Made by a program: the position numbers and the translations under genes | Assembly (NCBI GenBank): GCA_020698575.1 | Contig: CM036250.1 | Coordinates: 29,215,500-29,279,499, forward strand | Direction: 5' to 3' | Length of the DNA: 64,000 nt | DNA from: Bostrychus sinensis | Lineage: Eukaryota; Chordata; Actinopteri; Gobiiformes; Eleotridae | Shown: positions 46,851-59,869 of the stretch, piece after piece | How the letters are laid out: every line of letters begins with the position of its first letter | Numbering within the stretch: the first letter of the stretch is position 1 | The notes under the pieces: model-generated | Told to the model about the DNA's origin: nothing | What the model saw: only the letters and a program-made list of their open reading frames with translations | The model's database searches: none

Positions 46851-47261
46851 TATTATATTAGTGGTAGCTGCCCCTAAGCAGTTGAGCAGCCCAAAACTTT
46901 AAAACTCTATATCAAGATTACCACATGCAACTTGTCAGATCCCACAGTCTTATCCCACTCCCGAGGGTTTCCTCCCCCCCAAGTGTGACAGATAGTTAGC
47001 AGTGACCTGTGACTCCAGTGCCCCCCAGTGATAACATCTCCTAACCCTGGCTTTTGGTCAGGCCCAGACTTGTGTGGTTTACTTTGACACTTACAATGGC
47101 AGAGCTGGTTTAAATGAGTGCTGAGATAGACATGTGGATTAGTTTAAGCCACAGGGACAAATAGGGAAAGGCCAGATAAATTAGGCCAGATTTAGTCAAT
47201 GCAAACAATTAGGATTGGGTCAAATTACCACAAACTAAAGCGCAATTTATTCTGTCATCTT

Positions 47262-47400
47262 CTACTACTCATATCAGTTAGGGTTTGTGGGGCCTGGAGC
47301 TGCTTTGGGCCTGAGGTGGGGTATATTCTTGATTTTTGGGACCATTAAGATGCAGGGCTGACACAACTGTGCGATTCATTTACAATGGAAAATTTAGACC
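47262..47400 (+). repeat. Dispersed fish repeat, diverged copy
   Basis: The pattern cagttagggtttgtggggcc, ctgaggtggggtatattctt and gcagggctgacacaa parallels 15591-15772. Confidence 0.45.
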
Positions 47401-47589
47401 TATCTAAATCGAATTTGCTTGTTAGTTTCTTGGTCTGTTAGCGAGAACTCAAAAAGTCAGATTTTATTGAAAAATTCCCAAATGGTATAGGTAGTAATAG
47501 GTAAAGGAAGAAATTATTTGTTTTTGGTGTGGATCCAGAATACCATCTGGATCAAAAAATGTATAAAGACTTTTTTAGCTTTAAACCAT

Positions 47590-48048
47590 GCTATAATTTT
47601 ATTTACACCTCAGAAACATGCCTAGCGTAGTATTTTGTTTGCTAAGCTCATCTCCTTCTCTAGAGCTGAAAACCTTTGTTGTCAATGCTCTACGTAGACA
47701 CGTGAAACCAGAAAGTGCTCCTGCGCATTTTGTAAAGCCCATACATCATCATTGGACTCATTCTGTTCATTTCAGTGCTTAAAATTCCGTCACTACAAAG
47801 CAGTCAGCTCATTTACTGTATCTATTTGTTAGCATTATGTTGCTAATAGCCATGCTAATAAGCCATTTTATGTGCATTACCTATCGTTGCCAGCATGAGG
47901 CTGCTGACAGCTAATTCAGCATTCTCTGCAAAGTCAGGATCTGCTCTCCAAAAGAAGACATTTTCTACATTATTTTAAATTACAAAACATGAAATATTAA
48001 TGCAAAGGTGTCAAAAACATTTTAAAAAAGTAAAAAAAAAGCATAATA
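47590..48048 (-). mobile_element. GGTCCCATATTATGC-family MITE, inverted copy
   Basis: Complementary segments include tctacgtagacacgtgaaacc, gttagcattatgttgctaatagccatgc and cgttgccagcatgag. These align in reverse to the copies at 40635 and 62490. Confidence 0.65.
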
Positions 48049-48780
48049 ATAATTATTATTATTTATTATATTTATTATACTTATATATTATTAATTATTC
48101 TATACCATGGCAAGAACTCCAACTCCAAACTCCAGTCAAAGTTACTTTGTGGCTTAAGCATTTGTCTCTAAACTAGAAAATCCCTGGTTTGAGTCCAGTT
48201 TTATGCACTACAATATGTTTACCATTGCAAGATAGAGCTAATGTCCTGGTGGAGATCTTTTATAAATATTTTACACCTCTATTTGGGGATGCAAGAAATA
48301 ATTAGAATAGAAAAAATTACAGCCTATTAACACAAGTTAGCATAGGGCTTATATAAGTCATTGTGATTTAAAATATTAATCTATTTAACTATATAGTATT
48401 TATTATTATGTCTGTGGCTACATAACAGGGTATTGTACCTATTACTTTAAATGGTGATGATAGACACTCCTTCACTGTCCCAGTGACCTGCTCAGAGTCA
48501 GATTTCTGTCTAAAAATGAGAAACTCGACCCGTAGCTTCAGGGACAGACCATTGTGAAAGAAATCTCTTTTAATAGGCGCTTATAGTGACTCAGGGTTCA
48601 GCATAGGCATAACCAGCAGTCTTCCAAACTCATCATAGTGTGTGTTACATGAAAGGGATTTACAGTCTTCTTTTTTTTTTACTATGGGTGCTCCTCATTT
48701 ATACAACCTCAAAATGTAGCACTTCACAGTACAAGCTCCTCAGTGTGGCAGTAATAGCTGTATTATTAGTAGTAGTATTT

Positions 48781-49262
<482 letters not shown>

Positions 49263-49429
49263 AGTAATACAACCCCAGCACTCCCCAGTACAAACTCCTC
49301 AGTTTGGCTCTGAACCCAATAAAGGGACATTTTTTAGCATCTTATATAGAATATATCCTCCATGGGCCAACAAATGTTTAAAACCCAATCTATTTAACTA
49401 TACACAGTTCAGGCTCTGTGGTGTTGCCC

Positions 49430-49520
49430 CTGTCTGCTTCTCTAGACCTGCTGTGAGCTGACAACTGTCTACATTAGGGAATATTTTTGCTCCAAACTGC
49501 TCCAAAATACTGTACGATTG
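49430..49520. repeat. Solo arm of the TTAA-flanked MITE
   Basis: CCCCTGTCTGCTTCTCTAGA, then gtctacattagggaatattt and an end at gctttaaatg, matching the right arm of 18041-18639. Confidence 0.5.
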
Positions 49521-49933
49521 CTTTAAATGTCCATCTGTTTTTGATACATTACAGCCTTATATCTCAAATATTGTAACTGCAAGACTGAATGCTTGCAGAC
49601 GTACAGTACATTATCTACAATTATAAGATTATATGCTTGCATGGTTATGAAAATGTTCCTTTCGTCTGACTGGCTTGTATAAACATAGTATGCAGGCATG
49701 CATGACGTTCAGTTCCTATCAATTATTAAGGACATGTGTTGTTGCAGGTGGACGCATAAAAGCAGCTCAGATGAATTGGGCCGGTCATTGTTCAGCGTTA
49801 TAATTCACAGTTTATAAATCACATAAAACATCTGGGGAAAGCTAATATCACACCCAGCCAATCTCGCCTTTTAATACTTCCACCTTTATGGACATTCAGT
49901 AACTCTTCGTCTGTCTCTTCTCTTTTTTCCCAG

Positions 49934-50086
49934 GGCCAGTACTGCGACATTTGCAATCAGGGGGACAGCGACCGTGCCCATCCTATTACCAACGCCATTG
50001 ATGGGACAGAAAGATGGTGGCAGAGCCCGCCTTTGTCCAGGAACACCGAATTCAACGAGGTCAATGTGACCCTTGACCTCGGACAG
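49934..50086 (+). CDS. lama5: Laminin subunit alpha-5, exon 2 (partial gene)
   Basis: The 51-codon, phase-0 exon is bounded by TTTTTTCCCAG and CAG|GTAGGA. It encodes GQYCDICNQGDSDRAHPITN followed by AIDGTERWWQSPPLSRNTEF and NEVNVTLDLGQ, the core of the laminin N-terminal polymerisation domain; AIDGTERWWQSPPLSR is diagnostic. NVT is a potential N-glycosylation site. It joins in frame to exon 1 after SQTIQ. The next exon of the family (starting FHVAY and containing RPDLWVLERS) is not seen between 50087 and 64000, so intron 2 exceeds 13.9 kb or the assembly is interrupted. Confidence 0.95.
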
Positions 50087-51695
50087 GTAGGAAACTATAC
50101 ACATAAAATGCGTTTGTTTGTGCGGCAGTGGCTCGGGTGGTTGAGCGGTCGTCTCTACCATAGAAATAAATACATAGACATCTCGATGGTCGCTTTGGTC
50201 TGTTGCTATGATATGGCAAAATCATCAGCCAATATGGCTCTCATGGTAAAACCAGTGCAAGTTAATTGTAAGTGACAGCTCCTGCAGTTTCCATGTCAAG
50301 AGCCCATTCATTTTGATGCCAAATTATTAAAGTAGGATTTGTGGTGATTTAAATATTGATTAAATATGAACTTAAATTGTGGTCTATAACTATAGCTCTG
50401 ACATGACTGCCATGATTATTCATAATTTGCGATATTTGATGGCTAATGCTACACGCTATAGGAAGAAATACAGGCTACAGAATTTTGAAAAGTGCCTGGA
50501 CAAGCTAAGGCGCCGACTCGCCATTAGCTTCAGCAGCCTATGCAGCCACTGTCACAAGTTTGCCTCAAAAATGTTTCAGCATTAATGACAGCCAAACCCG
50601 AATGAACAGTTGAGTGTAGCCTCAATGCACACTTTTCTGCTGTTGAACTCTTAATGTATTTGGATTCAGCCCTTGGATCAGCTCTTCTCGGCCTGAATGC
50701 ATCGTCTTTTGTGATGGTCCTCCTGCTCGAGTGGCTGTTCACTCACAGACAGTCTTTTTGTCCCAAACCCTTGTGTCCCATCAGAGTGTGTTTCCGTCGC
50801 TCTTCTCTTGTATCTCCTCTGAAGCACACAGTCGGGACTGCACTCCTCCCTCTCTGCTGTATTTGTGAATGGAGGCGCTGTGTGTGAAGCCTGTAAACCT
50901 TTTATGAGCTTGTTTACCTTGTGCCACCAATGAAATGATGAATGAACTGTCTTTAAACAGCAACATCGACAGACATTGGCAAAGTCTAGAACAGTTGTTC
51001 TTGTACTATCTATTGAAAAACTTCCTCTCTCGCACCAAACACCAACACTCTATAATGTTGTAGGGGGGAGGGGAGGCTGCTTCGTTCCCACTTTTGTCCT
51101 GAAGAATGTAGGTGGGCTTGGGGCACCTCCACCTGACGAATGCAGCAGCACAGGGAGAGATAGATAGGAATGCCAGTTAACCTGTCTCGGCCCGCTCAGA
51201 GGATTGTTAAATTACCCTCCTCTCTCTCTGTTCCCCCTGGCTCTACCCCCTCACACTCTGCACAGATTCTTCTATTTTTGGGACGTCTCACCACCTTTTC
51301 CATGGGTCTGGTCTATATCCAGTTGTGTTTTTATGAGCGAAAAGTTATCTGTCACCTTCTCGGCTGAAGTCCAAAGTCAATGAGCAATAATAGCAGTAAA
51401 GCAATGCCTCCTCCTGAGTAAAGCCTCATATAGGTTTTAGTACCACTGCAGTAACAATGCATGATGTCTTGAAATATGAAAGAACTATGCCACTTTTTTA
51501 AATTAACAGTTCCGGAGTCAGTGTGATGGAAAAATGAGTTGTTGCGGGGTGAATAAAGTTTCCTTCACCTGCCCCTGGTGATTTTTAGTGAAAAACCAAC
51601 CTTGCAAGAATGGGAGAACTGACCTGATGTCTCATGAGAAAGCAGCATGTGCCGGTTAACAAGAACAACAACACTGTTTCTTAGACTTTTGTCAT
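50087..51695. other. lama5 intron 2, first part
   Basis: Donor GTAGGA at 50087. No further exon or repeat confidently recognised; moderately GC-rich around 50640-51360. Confidence 0.5.
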
Positions 51696-51699
51696 GGCA

Positions 51700-51910
51700 G
51701 AGCAGCTAAAAGACAGAGGAAACCTTTGTAGTAGGTAGTTCTGTCAGGGGTTCAATTCCCCAATGTGGAGACAAAAACTCCAGCCACATTGTGCCAGACA
51801 AGCCTGGATAAATGCATAAGGAGGTGTCAGGAAGGCCATCTAGAGTTAAAAGCGTATGCCAAATTATCCATGGATTGTAAGGTTTTGCCAGCGACCTTAA
51901 CAGTAATCTT
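51700..51910 (+). mobile_element. Decayed SINE-like repeat (ggataaatgga type)
   Basis: A B-box-like ggggttcaattccccaatgtgg is followed by aaaactccagccacattgtg, cctggataaatgcataagga and gtgtcaggaaggccatc. Confidence 0.55.
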
Positions 51911-54010
51911 TACCAGTGTTAATTACCTAGAATCTATGGAGCCTTTTGGATGTGAGCAGTACGTGAGCGTAAAAGGGGCTGTTGAGAGCCTATTGAAATA
52001 CTCATGGTTTGATGGCTATGCTGATATGACGTCACTTAAACGCCAACTGGGGGAATAACAAACCTGGTCAGAATTTACCCTTTCAAACTGTATTGTGTAA
52101 GCCAGAACCTTACAGCTTTGGGGAAACTAGGCTTTCATTTTATGCAGATAACAATCTCATATTCTCTGCCAAGTCTGTGGAATTAATGTTGAGCCGTGTT
52201 TAGCTGGTTCTCTGTGGTTTGGCTGTGGCTGTGTTTTGTTCACAACTCAGGTGTGACTGTCTTAAACCCTGTGTGTGGCCCAACAACAGCAAATTTTCCT
52301 GCTGCATGAGATTATGAAAGATAATATCTCTAATACATTACTATGAGGAGCTCCATTCATAGTTCATTATCAAGCTTTTTTTCAATTTTTTCCACTTTGC
52401 TTTTTTTTTTGCAATGAGCCTTGAGTCATAAAGCCTTCCTCTGGTATCCAAAAGCTGAAATAGAAACCAAAAACTGGATCAGAGACAAATCTTAAAGTCA
52501 TGGATATTTAATACTCATACAGTGGGGCTCTGCAATTAATCAAATTTTAATGACAATTATGATTGTGGCTCCCAAATTTTACAAAAACTATATTGTGTTC
52601 TGAATGACACACACGCCCTCCCAAAACCTGCAGCAAAAATACTCATGTAATGTTGTTGGCAATCAAAAGTATGGTGTGAGGAGCGAGCAGAAGTGCTTGA
52701 TGACCAGACCAGATGAGCCAACACAAATTCTGGTGTTTGGGAGCAATTTGGATTTTGGAACATTTGTGTTTATTTACTTTTTGTTGCTTATGGAGCTAAT
52801 GCTAATCCGCTGCTTATAGGCTAAAAGTGAAAATAAAAAGTGAATTTGCGTCCTCTTGTTGTAAAGTGCTGACTCTATTGTCACAGACCTGTTAAAGGTT
52901 CCTGTTCCTGTCTTTGAGTGGCTCAACTTTTTGCTCAAATCGTGATTTCTATAATTGTCTATCCCTATCATACAGTATAATTTTTGGCTTTTGTGTCACC
53001 TCCAATTCATCCTCCAATCCAATAATGTCATTCATTGATTGTTGCATGTAGGTGGACTAATGTTGGACAAATTACTTTACTTGATCAGCATTTAACACTG
53101 CAAAATGTATCTTTTAAACAAATGCTGACTATACAGACTATATCAATGTATAGCATTGGCCTGAGCAGCACTGGGGACGCAATAGGTTTTCTCTTGTTCA
53201 TATAAACTTGGACGAAGACAGAAGTCCAGTTAGATTTCTTATATAAAAGGTAGTCCGTACCAAACTCAAAATGTAAAGGTTCTGAGTGTAGAAAATGACA
53301 ATAGAAAAATGTTTTGTTCATAATGCCATATTATAATTACTTTACAACTTGTAGTATGTTTTGGTGCATTGCTAAACCAAAGCTTGTAACAACAAGTAGC
53401 TTGATGGCAAGTGCTATGATTTCACTGTGTGACTCATTTCATTTTTACTGTTTTTTAGGTAAAGCCATAACTCTTATCTCTATCTGAAACCTCCTTGAGC
53501 ATGAAGATCAGGGTAAAAGCAAGAGATGGTTTCAACATGTTATTTTCAAAATTACTGACAAGAAAATCATAGAAAAACTCCACTGGAAAGGTTTGAAGGA
53601 AGAGCTGGACATAGAAGAAAACAGATATAACAAGTCTATATGGGGCAGTGTTATCAGGAGAAGATAATGGCGACTTTAGATAGAGATGGTCAATTTGTAA
53701 AACCTGGAAGTAGGCTGGAGAAGTAGTTTGACAAAACGACTACTAAAAAGTGTCTAGTTCAAAGTTCAACAAGGTCATTTTTATGACAGCTATGGGCTTC
53801 TACAGACTTGAAAACAACGTATGCACTTTTTGTTTGTAAAATACATATAGAAACAAATCTAGGCTTTATTATCAAGGCATATAGCTGTGGCCAATCACAT
53901 GCTTGCATACTAGGGCATTTTATATTGTGAATGCTCTCATTGGCTGTTGGTCTATGCTGCTTATCAACAATAAATTATTGGCTGGTAATATATATTACTA
54001 ATAATATTCA
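51911..54010. other. lama5 intron 2, unassigned
   Basis: AT-rich, no exon or recognisable transposon; short T-runs near 52378-52410. Confidence 0.45.
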
Positions 54011-54021
54011 GCAGTACAACC

Positions 54022-55667
54022 TAGGACTGTCGCGTTGAGAGAATTTCCCCTACATGCAACTCAACACCGCGTTGTGCGGTATAGCATAAGCTAATAATAA
54101 CACCTGAAAAAATGACATGTCCAAACAAATTTTGATTATAAAAACAAATTGAAATATAGTTAAGCCTCTGCTCTAACAAAAACCCATGTCAGGCACGAGT
54201 GACAATGAGCTTGCAGCGCGTGTAACGTCGTAGCTTTAGAGAAACCCACATGTTCACCTTATGTATTTTAGTAATGAGCTAAGGAGGCAAGCAGTGCTCC
54301 CTGCAGCACTGTAGGGATGTCACGGTAAACGGTGTAGCGGTAAACCACGCTAAAAAGGTTGACAATAATAATTACCATTTAAATAAAAAAAAACAATATT
54401 ATCGCGCGGTGTAGGCACCGCTAGACCTCCCATCATCTCGTCCGAGTCTGCTGAAGTTGCCAGTGCAGGTGCACTTTGTAGCCTACAAACTTAATGTTTG
54501 AACATTCGTGCAGTGTTGCCAATTTAGCGACTTTTCAGACTTCCCTAGCGACTTATTTTCAAAAAAGCGACAAGCGACAAATCTAGCAACTTTTTCTGGT
54601 GTTGCTAGCGACTTTGGCGACTCATGAAAAACATGAAAGCACTTCTCACTACTACTACTCTTTGAGCTACCTGCGTGTCGCTGTGAGCTTCTCCTCCAAT
54701 ATCTTGTCTTGCCGGCCAGCAGCTACTGCTGCTATTCTCTTAACTCCGCCTCTTTCCCTCTGCCACAGACCAATCAGCACACAGGCCTGTCAGCTGCAGT
54801 CAACTCAGAGCAGGAGCTTTTTTTTTTACGTTTTTCAACAAATATGTGCATAATACCAATATTTTACAGACATTACAGCACTGTTCAATAGTACATAAAA
54901 CATTTATAACAATAATAATAAAAATACAGAGTATTTTTTGCCAATTAAGTCCCTAATTTGCATGTAAATAATATTCAGTTACCCGTTAGAGCGCAAGCCG
55001 ACAATAAATATGCAGATCTCTTGAAATATTTGGAGATATTGCATTAGTGATAATGTTTATAAAAAATAATCTTATAATTAAACATGAAAACAAGTTTAAT
55101 AAAAAAAAGAAATTGTGATTAAAACACTGCAGTAGTCACTATTTATAAATATCCCTTGCGGGCGCCTCACAAGCTCCAGAAGGGCTACCTGGTGCTCGAC
55201 CCCTGCTCTACACACCAAAATACTGCAATAATACCAACAACTGTGATCATTTTGGTTACAATAACCGTAATGTTAAATTTTCATACGGTGACACCCCTAC
55301 AGCACTGACTCTATAGAGCGATTGTGTCACGCATGTACCTGCAGACGAGTTGAGAGGGAGGAGAAAAACCTCACTGTAGTTATCGCGTCACCAGGTGAGT
55401 GGATCGTCATTCAAGTCTATGGCTCCTCCTCTGAATAACGCGTAAGCCCCGGGTCTGCTCGGGAAGCAGTTAGCTTCAATGAGGCATCGCAGCTCGTGCA
55501 GAAGCCTTTTCCTTTCTCACCATTAACCCTCCGTTCGCCACTCAGCATCTCTGACTGCGTATGTATGTGTAGACATTAAATGCTTCATAGTTTACAGTAA
55601 AATTAAACTGTACATCCCATTAGTGTCTCACTAAAAAGATAAACTGCTGTGTATCGCGACAGCCCTA
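54022..55667. mobile_element. Outer hAT-like element with perfect 8-bp target duplication
   Basis: Ends TAGGACTGTCGCG (54022) and CGCGACAGCCCTA (ending 55667) are inverted repeats with one mismatch. GTACAACC flanks both sides (54014-54021 and 55668-55675). About 650 bp remain once the nested element is removed. No transposase; non-autonomous hAT. Confidence 0.85.
54312..55299. mobile_element. Inner hAT-like element nested in the previous one
   Basis: Ends TAGGGATGTCACGGTA (54312) and CGGTGACACCCCTA (ending 55299) are inverted repeats. CAGCACTG flanks both sides (54304-54311 and 55300-55307), a perfect 8-bp duplication. A block at about 54510-54620 with repeated gcgactt words may be a further nested repeat. 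No transposase frame. Confidence 0.87.
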
Positions 55668-55719
55668 GTACAACCTCAGAACATATTTGGCTTTGAAAGT
55701 ACAATTATTAATGGACTAA

Positions 55720-56085
55720 AATGAGCCTAAATCTGGACTGAACCTAGGAATAAAGAATAGATTAACCCAGAAATATGCAGTACAATATAAAGACTAAAAG
55801 GTGACTAAATCGGGGTGAAACCAGGCGTATAACGGGGCTAAATCAGATGCTAAGCCAGGGCTAAACCTGGACTAAACAAGGGCTAGAACATATCTTAACT
55901 AGGGCTAAACCAGGCCTAAACCAGGACTAAGCCATGTCTAAACCAGGCCTAGGGCAGGACAAAATCAGATCTGAGCCAGGGCTAAATCAGGACTAAATCA
56001 GATCAAGGCCAGGGCTAAAACAGGACTAAACCAGACCCAAACCAGGTCTAAACAAGGACTAATTTAATCTAGTTTGGTCTTCTTA
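55720..56085. repeat. AAACCAGGACT minisatellite block in lama5 intron 2
   Basis: Well over twenty degenerate units (ctaaaccaggact, ctaagccagggct, ctaaatcaggact). It starts about 50 bp after the nested hAT pair. Terminal repeats not recognised. Confidence 0.65.
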
Positions 56086-56867
56086 GTTCAAAAGTATATA
56101 AACTTGTCTGAACTCACATGCAGTGAGCCATTTTCACCCCAGTCTCTGTAATAATTGCTGGGGTTTTCCAAACACTCACCACAGAGAAACAGGAGGCTGG
56201 CACAGTGAAGGTACGTACTGTAACTCTGACATTCACCACATCAATGAGAGGAAGTCTTCAATCCGGTGACGCTGGCACCAAACTGGCTTTATACTCCTTG
56301 AACAATAGAGCTGCTGCTGTGTTACGCACATCAGAAAGTGTGGATACCTGCCTGTTTATCAGGACTTTAGACACAAGACAGGCTTTCAACAGCACAGAAC
56401 AAGATGCAAAGATAATTATAATAAGAGAAACTGGAAACAGCAACAAACAAGCTTCTTTTACTATTGCAACAGTACATAGCTATACCTTCAGACCCTTGCA
56501 AAGACACTACAGTAATCAGAATAGTCACTGCATATGTGTATATAACTAGGTGAGCTGAGACTGCTGACAAAGGAGGAGACGGATTTGCCAAAAGAAGGTG
56601 GAAACTCTGAACACACTGATTCTATGGAAAGAGCAGGAGATGACAGATGCACAGAGGAAGTTTGTTTGAAAGCCTGTTATTAAGAACAATATTGGCCTCA
56701 GTGGAGAATGCAATGAAGTGTGTGGAAGTGGAGTGAGTACATGTTGTTCAGGTGAGGTCTTCGCTTTTCCAGTGGCTTCCCTTCCTAAGTAAACAGCAGT
56801 TGTCATCAGAATGCTTGGGAAAGAATTGAGAGGCAACAAAACAATGTTTCTGTATACACCATTTGAT

Positions 56868-57375
56868 CCAAATTTACTTTATTTGTATAGCACATTTTAC
56901 AAATAAGTCAGTTTCCAAAGTGTTACACATAAACAATAAAAAACAATAAATTACTCTATTTAGCTCCACTTATCCCCATTAAAATAATGAGAACCGGTAA
57001 AACCAAATAAGAGCAATTTAAAAAAAGCAATATGTATAAAAGCAATGAAGTAAATAAAAACAAAATAAAATAGACACAGGACCACACAAATCACATCGAG
57101 TTTAAAGCCAGAGAATAAAGTGGGTCTTAAGAAGAGACTTGGAACATTTGACCATGGGGGCCACTCTGATGTGGGGAGGCAGTGCGTTCCACAGTTTTGG
57201 GCTGACTACCGCGAAGGCCCTGTCCTCCCTGGTTTTAAGTCTCGTCTTAGGAACCACGCGCTGGAGCTGGCCCTCGGACCTCAGAGAACGCAGCGGAATA
57301 TAAATTTGTATGAAGTCCGTGAGGTACTGTGGGGCCAGTTCATTCAAGGCTTTAAAAACAATAAAATCTTAAAAT
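56868..57375 (-). pseudogene. LINE C-terminal fragment (L2-like), minus strand
   Basis: Minus-strand translation gives NELAPQYLTDFI, RSLRSEGQLQRVVPKTRLKT and RAFAVVSPKLWNALPPHIR, the same C-terminal signature as 7877-8430. The plus-strand start, tttactttatttgtatagcac, is the complement of an L2-type 3' end. Strongly 5'-truncated. Confidence 0.78.
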
Positions 57376-58685
57376 CAATTCTAAAACGATTTGATATTAG
57401 TGGACAGTTCATATATTGTTTTTGCATGTCCTTACTGGTTGCGTGCATAGAAATTGGTAATAGATGTGGAAATACTTGTGGAATCATTTCAGAGTGAAGC
57501 AATATGGTAAAAACTCACAAGTCCAGTTAACTCCTGTGTGACCCCTCACTCAGCTTGAGTCTTGTTTTCTCCTCCTCATGTTCGCACAAAAAAGGTTTCC
57601 ACAGCTGAAGATCAGAAAGCAGAGGAACATCAGTTTTCTTTAGACATGTCGCATTCTTGCAAAATCAAGACTTCAAGGACATCAGATGAGTGCTCCCATT
57701 TTTGCAAGGCTGCTTTTCTCGCTAAGATATCCTAGGGGGAGATGAAGGAAGCATTACTCACCCTGCAAACTCATTTAGCCATTCACACTGACATGGAAAC
57801 AATTTAATTTAGGTTAAAAAAAGTATAGCATAGTTCCCCTTTACAGTCAGCTATCAAGTCTTTGGTTGTTGTGTGTTCAGAGATGGTCTCCTGCAGACCT
57901 TGGTTGTAACAGGGGGTTACAGGTGGGTAGACATGGCTCAAACAATGTCTGGCCATTCTCCTCTGACTTCTGGCATCAAACAAGGCATTTTCACCACAGA
58001 ACTGCCACTTGCTGGATATTTCCTCTTTTTCAGACTGTTCTCTGTAAACCTTAGACTTGGCCGTGTGTGAAAATCCCTGAAGATGAGCGATTCCCACTAG
58101 CCTGTCTAGCATCCACAGCTAAGCCAAGTTTATTGTCAGGAATGGCAGAAGCCTGAGTCACTTCTGACTTGGCAGACTTACATAACCACATTTTAGTCAC
58201 CTTTTTTTTCAGTAGCGTCTTTTTGTCCATGTTCCCCCCTCTGTTCCTCTGGTTCAGGGTTAAACGTTGCTGGTGACTGCAGAGCGAGTGGGCAGCTCAT
58301 TCTGTTTGTGAAGTGAGCAGGAAAATGAGCCAGGCTTCAGCCCAGAGAGGATCTAGCCTTAATAAGAGTTATCTTGGGGCGAGGAATAGGACAAAGTTAT
58401 ACCATCCCAAAACACTTTCATTTAAATTGATGTGTGTTTGGGAATATTATACCCTTTAATATGATGCAGTGATTTTAATGCATCCACTGTCGTACCACAG
58501 TGACGGGAGTCAGACCCTAACATTTGTGTGTAATATAGTATTTTAAGCAGAGGAATGGCGTTGGTGTGTTAGCCCAGGCACTGCTTTAGCCTTAGTTTAG
58601 TTTTGCCATTTTGCCTTTTCTTGGAACAGGTAAAACACACACTTATATGGTGCCGAATTAGCTTTGTTCAGAATTAAAGATAAAA
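57376..58685. other. lama5 intron 2, unassigned
   Basis: No exon or intact repeat recognised. Confidence 0.45.
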
Positions 58686-58689
58686 ACAC

Positions 58690-58800
58690 TAATCCAGCCA
58701 CAACGCGTCACAAGGCAGTACTGTTTTTGCTGCATGCATCAGGAAGGCTCTTCAGTGGAAAATCCTATGTCAAATCAGTATAGGAATCAAGAAGAAGACT
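58690..58800 (+). repeat. Decayed SINE-like repeat (ggataaatgga type)
   Basis: taatccagccacaacgcgtc and tgcatcaggaaggctcttcag match parts of 7340-7530 and 36560-36725. Confidence 0.4.
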
Positions 58801-58837
58801 GCAGTAGACACCCTATTTTTATTACTGAGAAAACAGT

Positions 58838-59050
58838 GGGGCAGCAGTAGCTAAGTAGGTAGAAGACGTTCACCCACTAACTGGAAGGTTGGTGGCTCAA
58901 TCCCCACTACCAGCATTGCACTGCTGTTGTGTCCTTGGGCAAGACATTTCACCCACCTTGCTTGTATAAATGTGTTTTTGTGTTTGGTGGTCGGAGTCAG
59001 TCTGCCTTGTGGAGTGAATGAATAATAAGCTAATTATAAACCGACTTGTA
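58838..59050 (+). mobile_element. tRNA-derived SINE, family A
   Basis: gcagcagtagctaagtagg, ggtggctcaatccccactac, gttgtgtccttgggcaagac and ttcacccaccttgc match 48781-49137 closely. The tail is shortened. Confidence 0.7.
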
Positions 59051-59613
59051 TATGTATGTATGTATATGTACTGCTTAAGTCTTAAAGTACAGCCACACAG
59101 GTTTTGCTCTGCCATGACACGGAAATAAGGTATTACTCTCCTCCGTCTGTTTCTGCTCAGATTGTCACATTGAGATTAAACCAGGCTGAAAAAGTGTGAA
59201 AACCAGGCCTTTGGGAAAACCGGGAGGAAAAACTCTGAGTTTAAAATCCGGTTCTGTATCAAAGTGAATGAGCTCATTGTGTGATAGTGGTGAGACATTA
59301 CCATCAGTCTATTCTTGGTGGGACTTGGCAGGAAAAGGAGAAATGTACTGACCAACACCAATGACAAGACAGGCCTGGCTCAAAATGTGTTTTTCTGTCT
59401 GAGATTTATCTAAAGGGAAGCTGTAGATTCCTCAAACATAGCATCTGGTCTTCTACAATCTTTTAGGATATTGTTGGATGTTTAGCTTTTGCAAAAGACC
59501 TATGAGGTTTTGTCTTGTTTTGTTTTGTTGTGTTCTTTTTTTTTTTTTGATAATATCTTGTAATGTAGAAAATAGTGGATGCATTTTTTCAAATTTATGT
59601 AAGTGAAGTTCAA

Positions 59614-59867
59614 GGGCGACAGTGGCTTGGCTGGTAGAGCTGTTGTCCTATAACTGGAAAGTTAGAGGTTCGAATTCCGCTCTGCCCAGTTCATGCTGTT
59701 GCTGCTGTGTCCACCATGCCTGTTTGGTGGTGGTTGGAGAGGCCATAGGTGCAAAATTGCAGCCATGTTTCTGTCAAAACTGGCAACACTGTACAAGTTT
59801 AATTATAGATTTAGTTAATGGCTATGATCAAAAAAGATTCCAGACCCATTTCAGTTTGCAGCGTAAA
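59614..59867 (+). mobile_element. tRNA-derived SINE, family A
   Basis: Best-preserved Pol III promoter of the family: A box in tggcttggctggtagagc and B box in gaggttcgaattccgc. The body has a deletion after gctgctgtgtcc, and ggttggagaggccataggtgc matches the 48781 copy. It resembles a tRNA but lacks a complete acceptor stem. Confidence 0.65.
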
Positions 59868-59869
59868 TA

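Noticed and set aside
59614..59700. tRNA gene
   Set aside because: A and B boxes are present but no complete cloverleaf; the sequence continues as a SINE body with dispersed copies.
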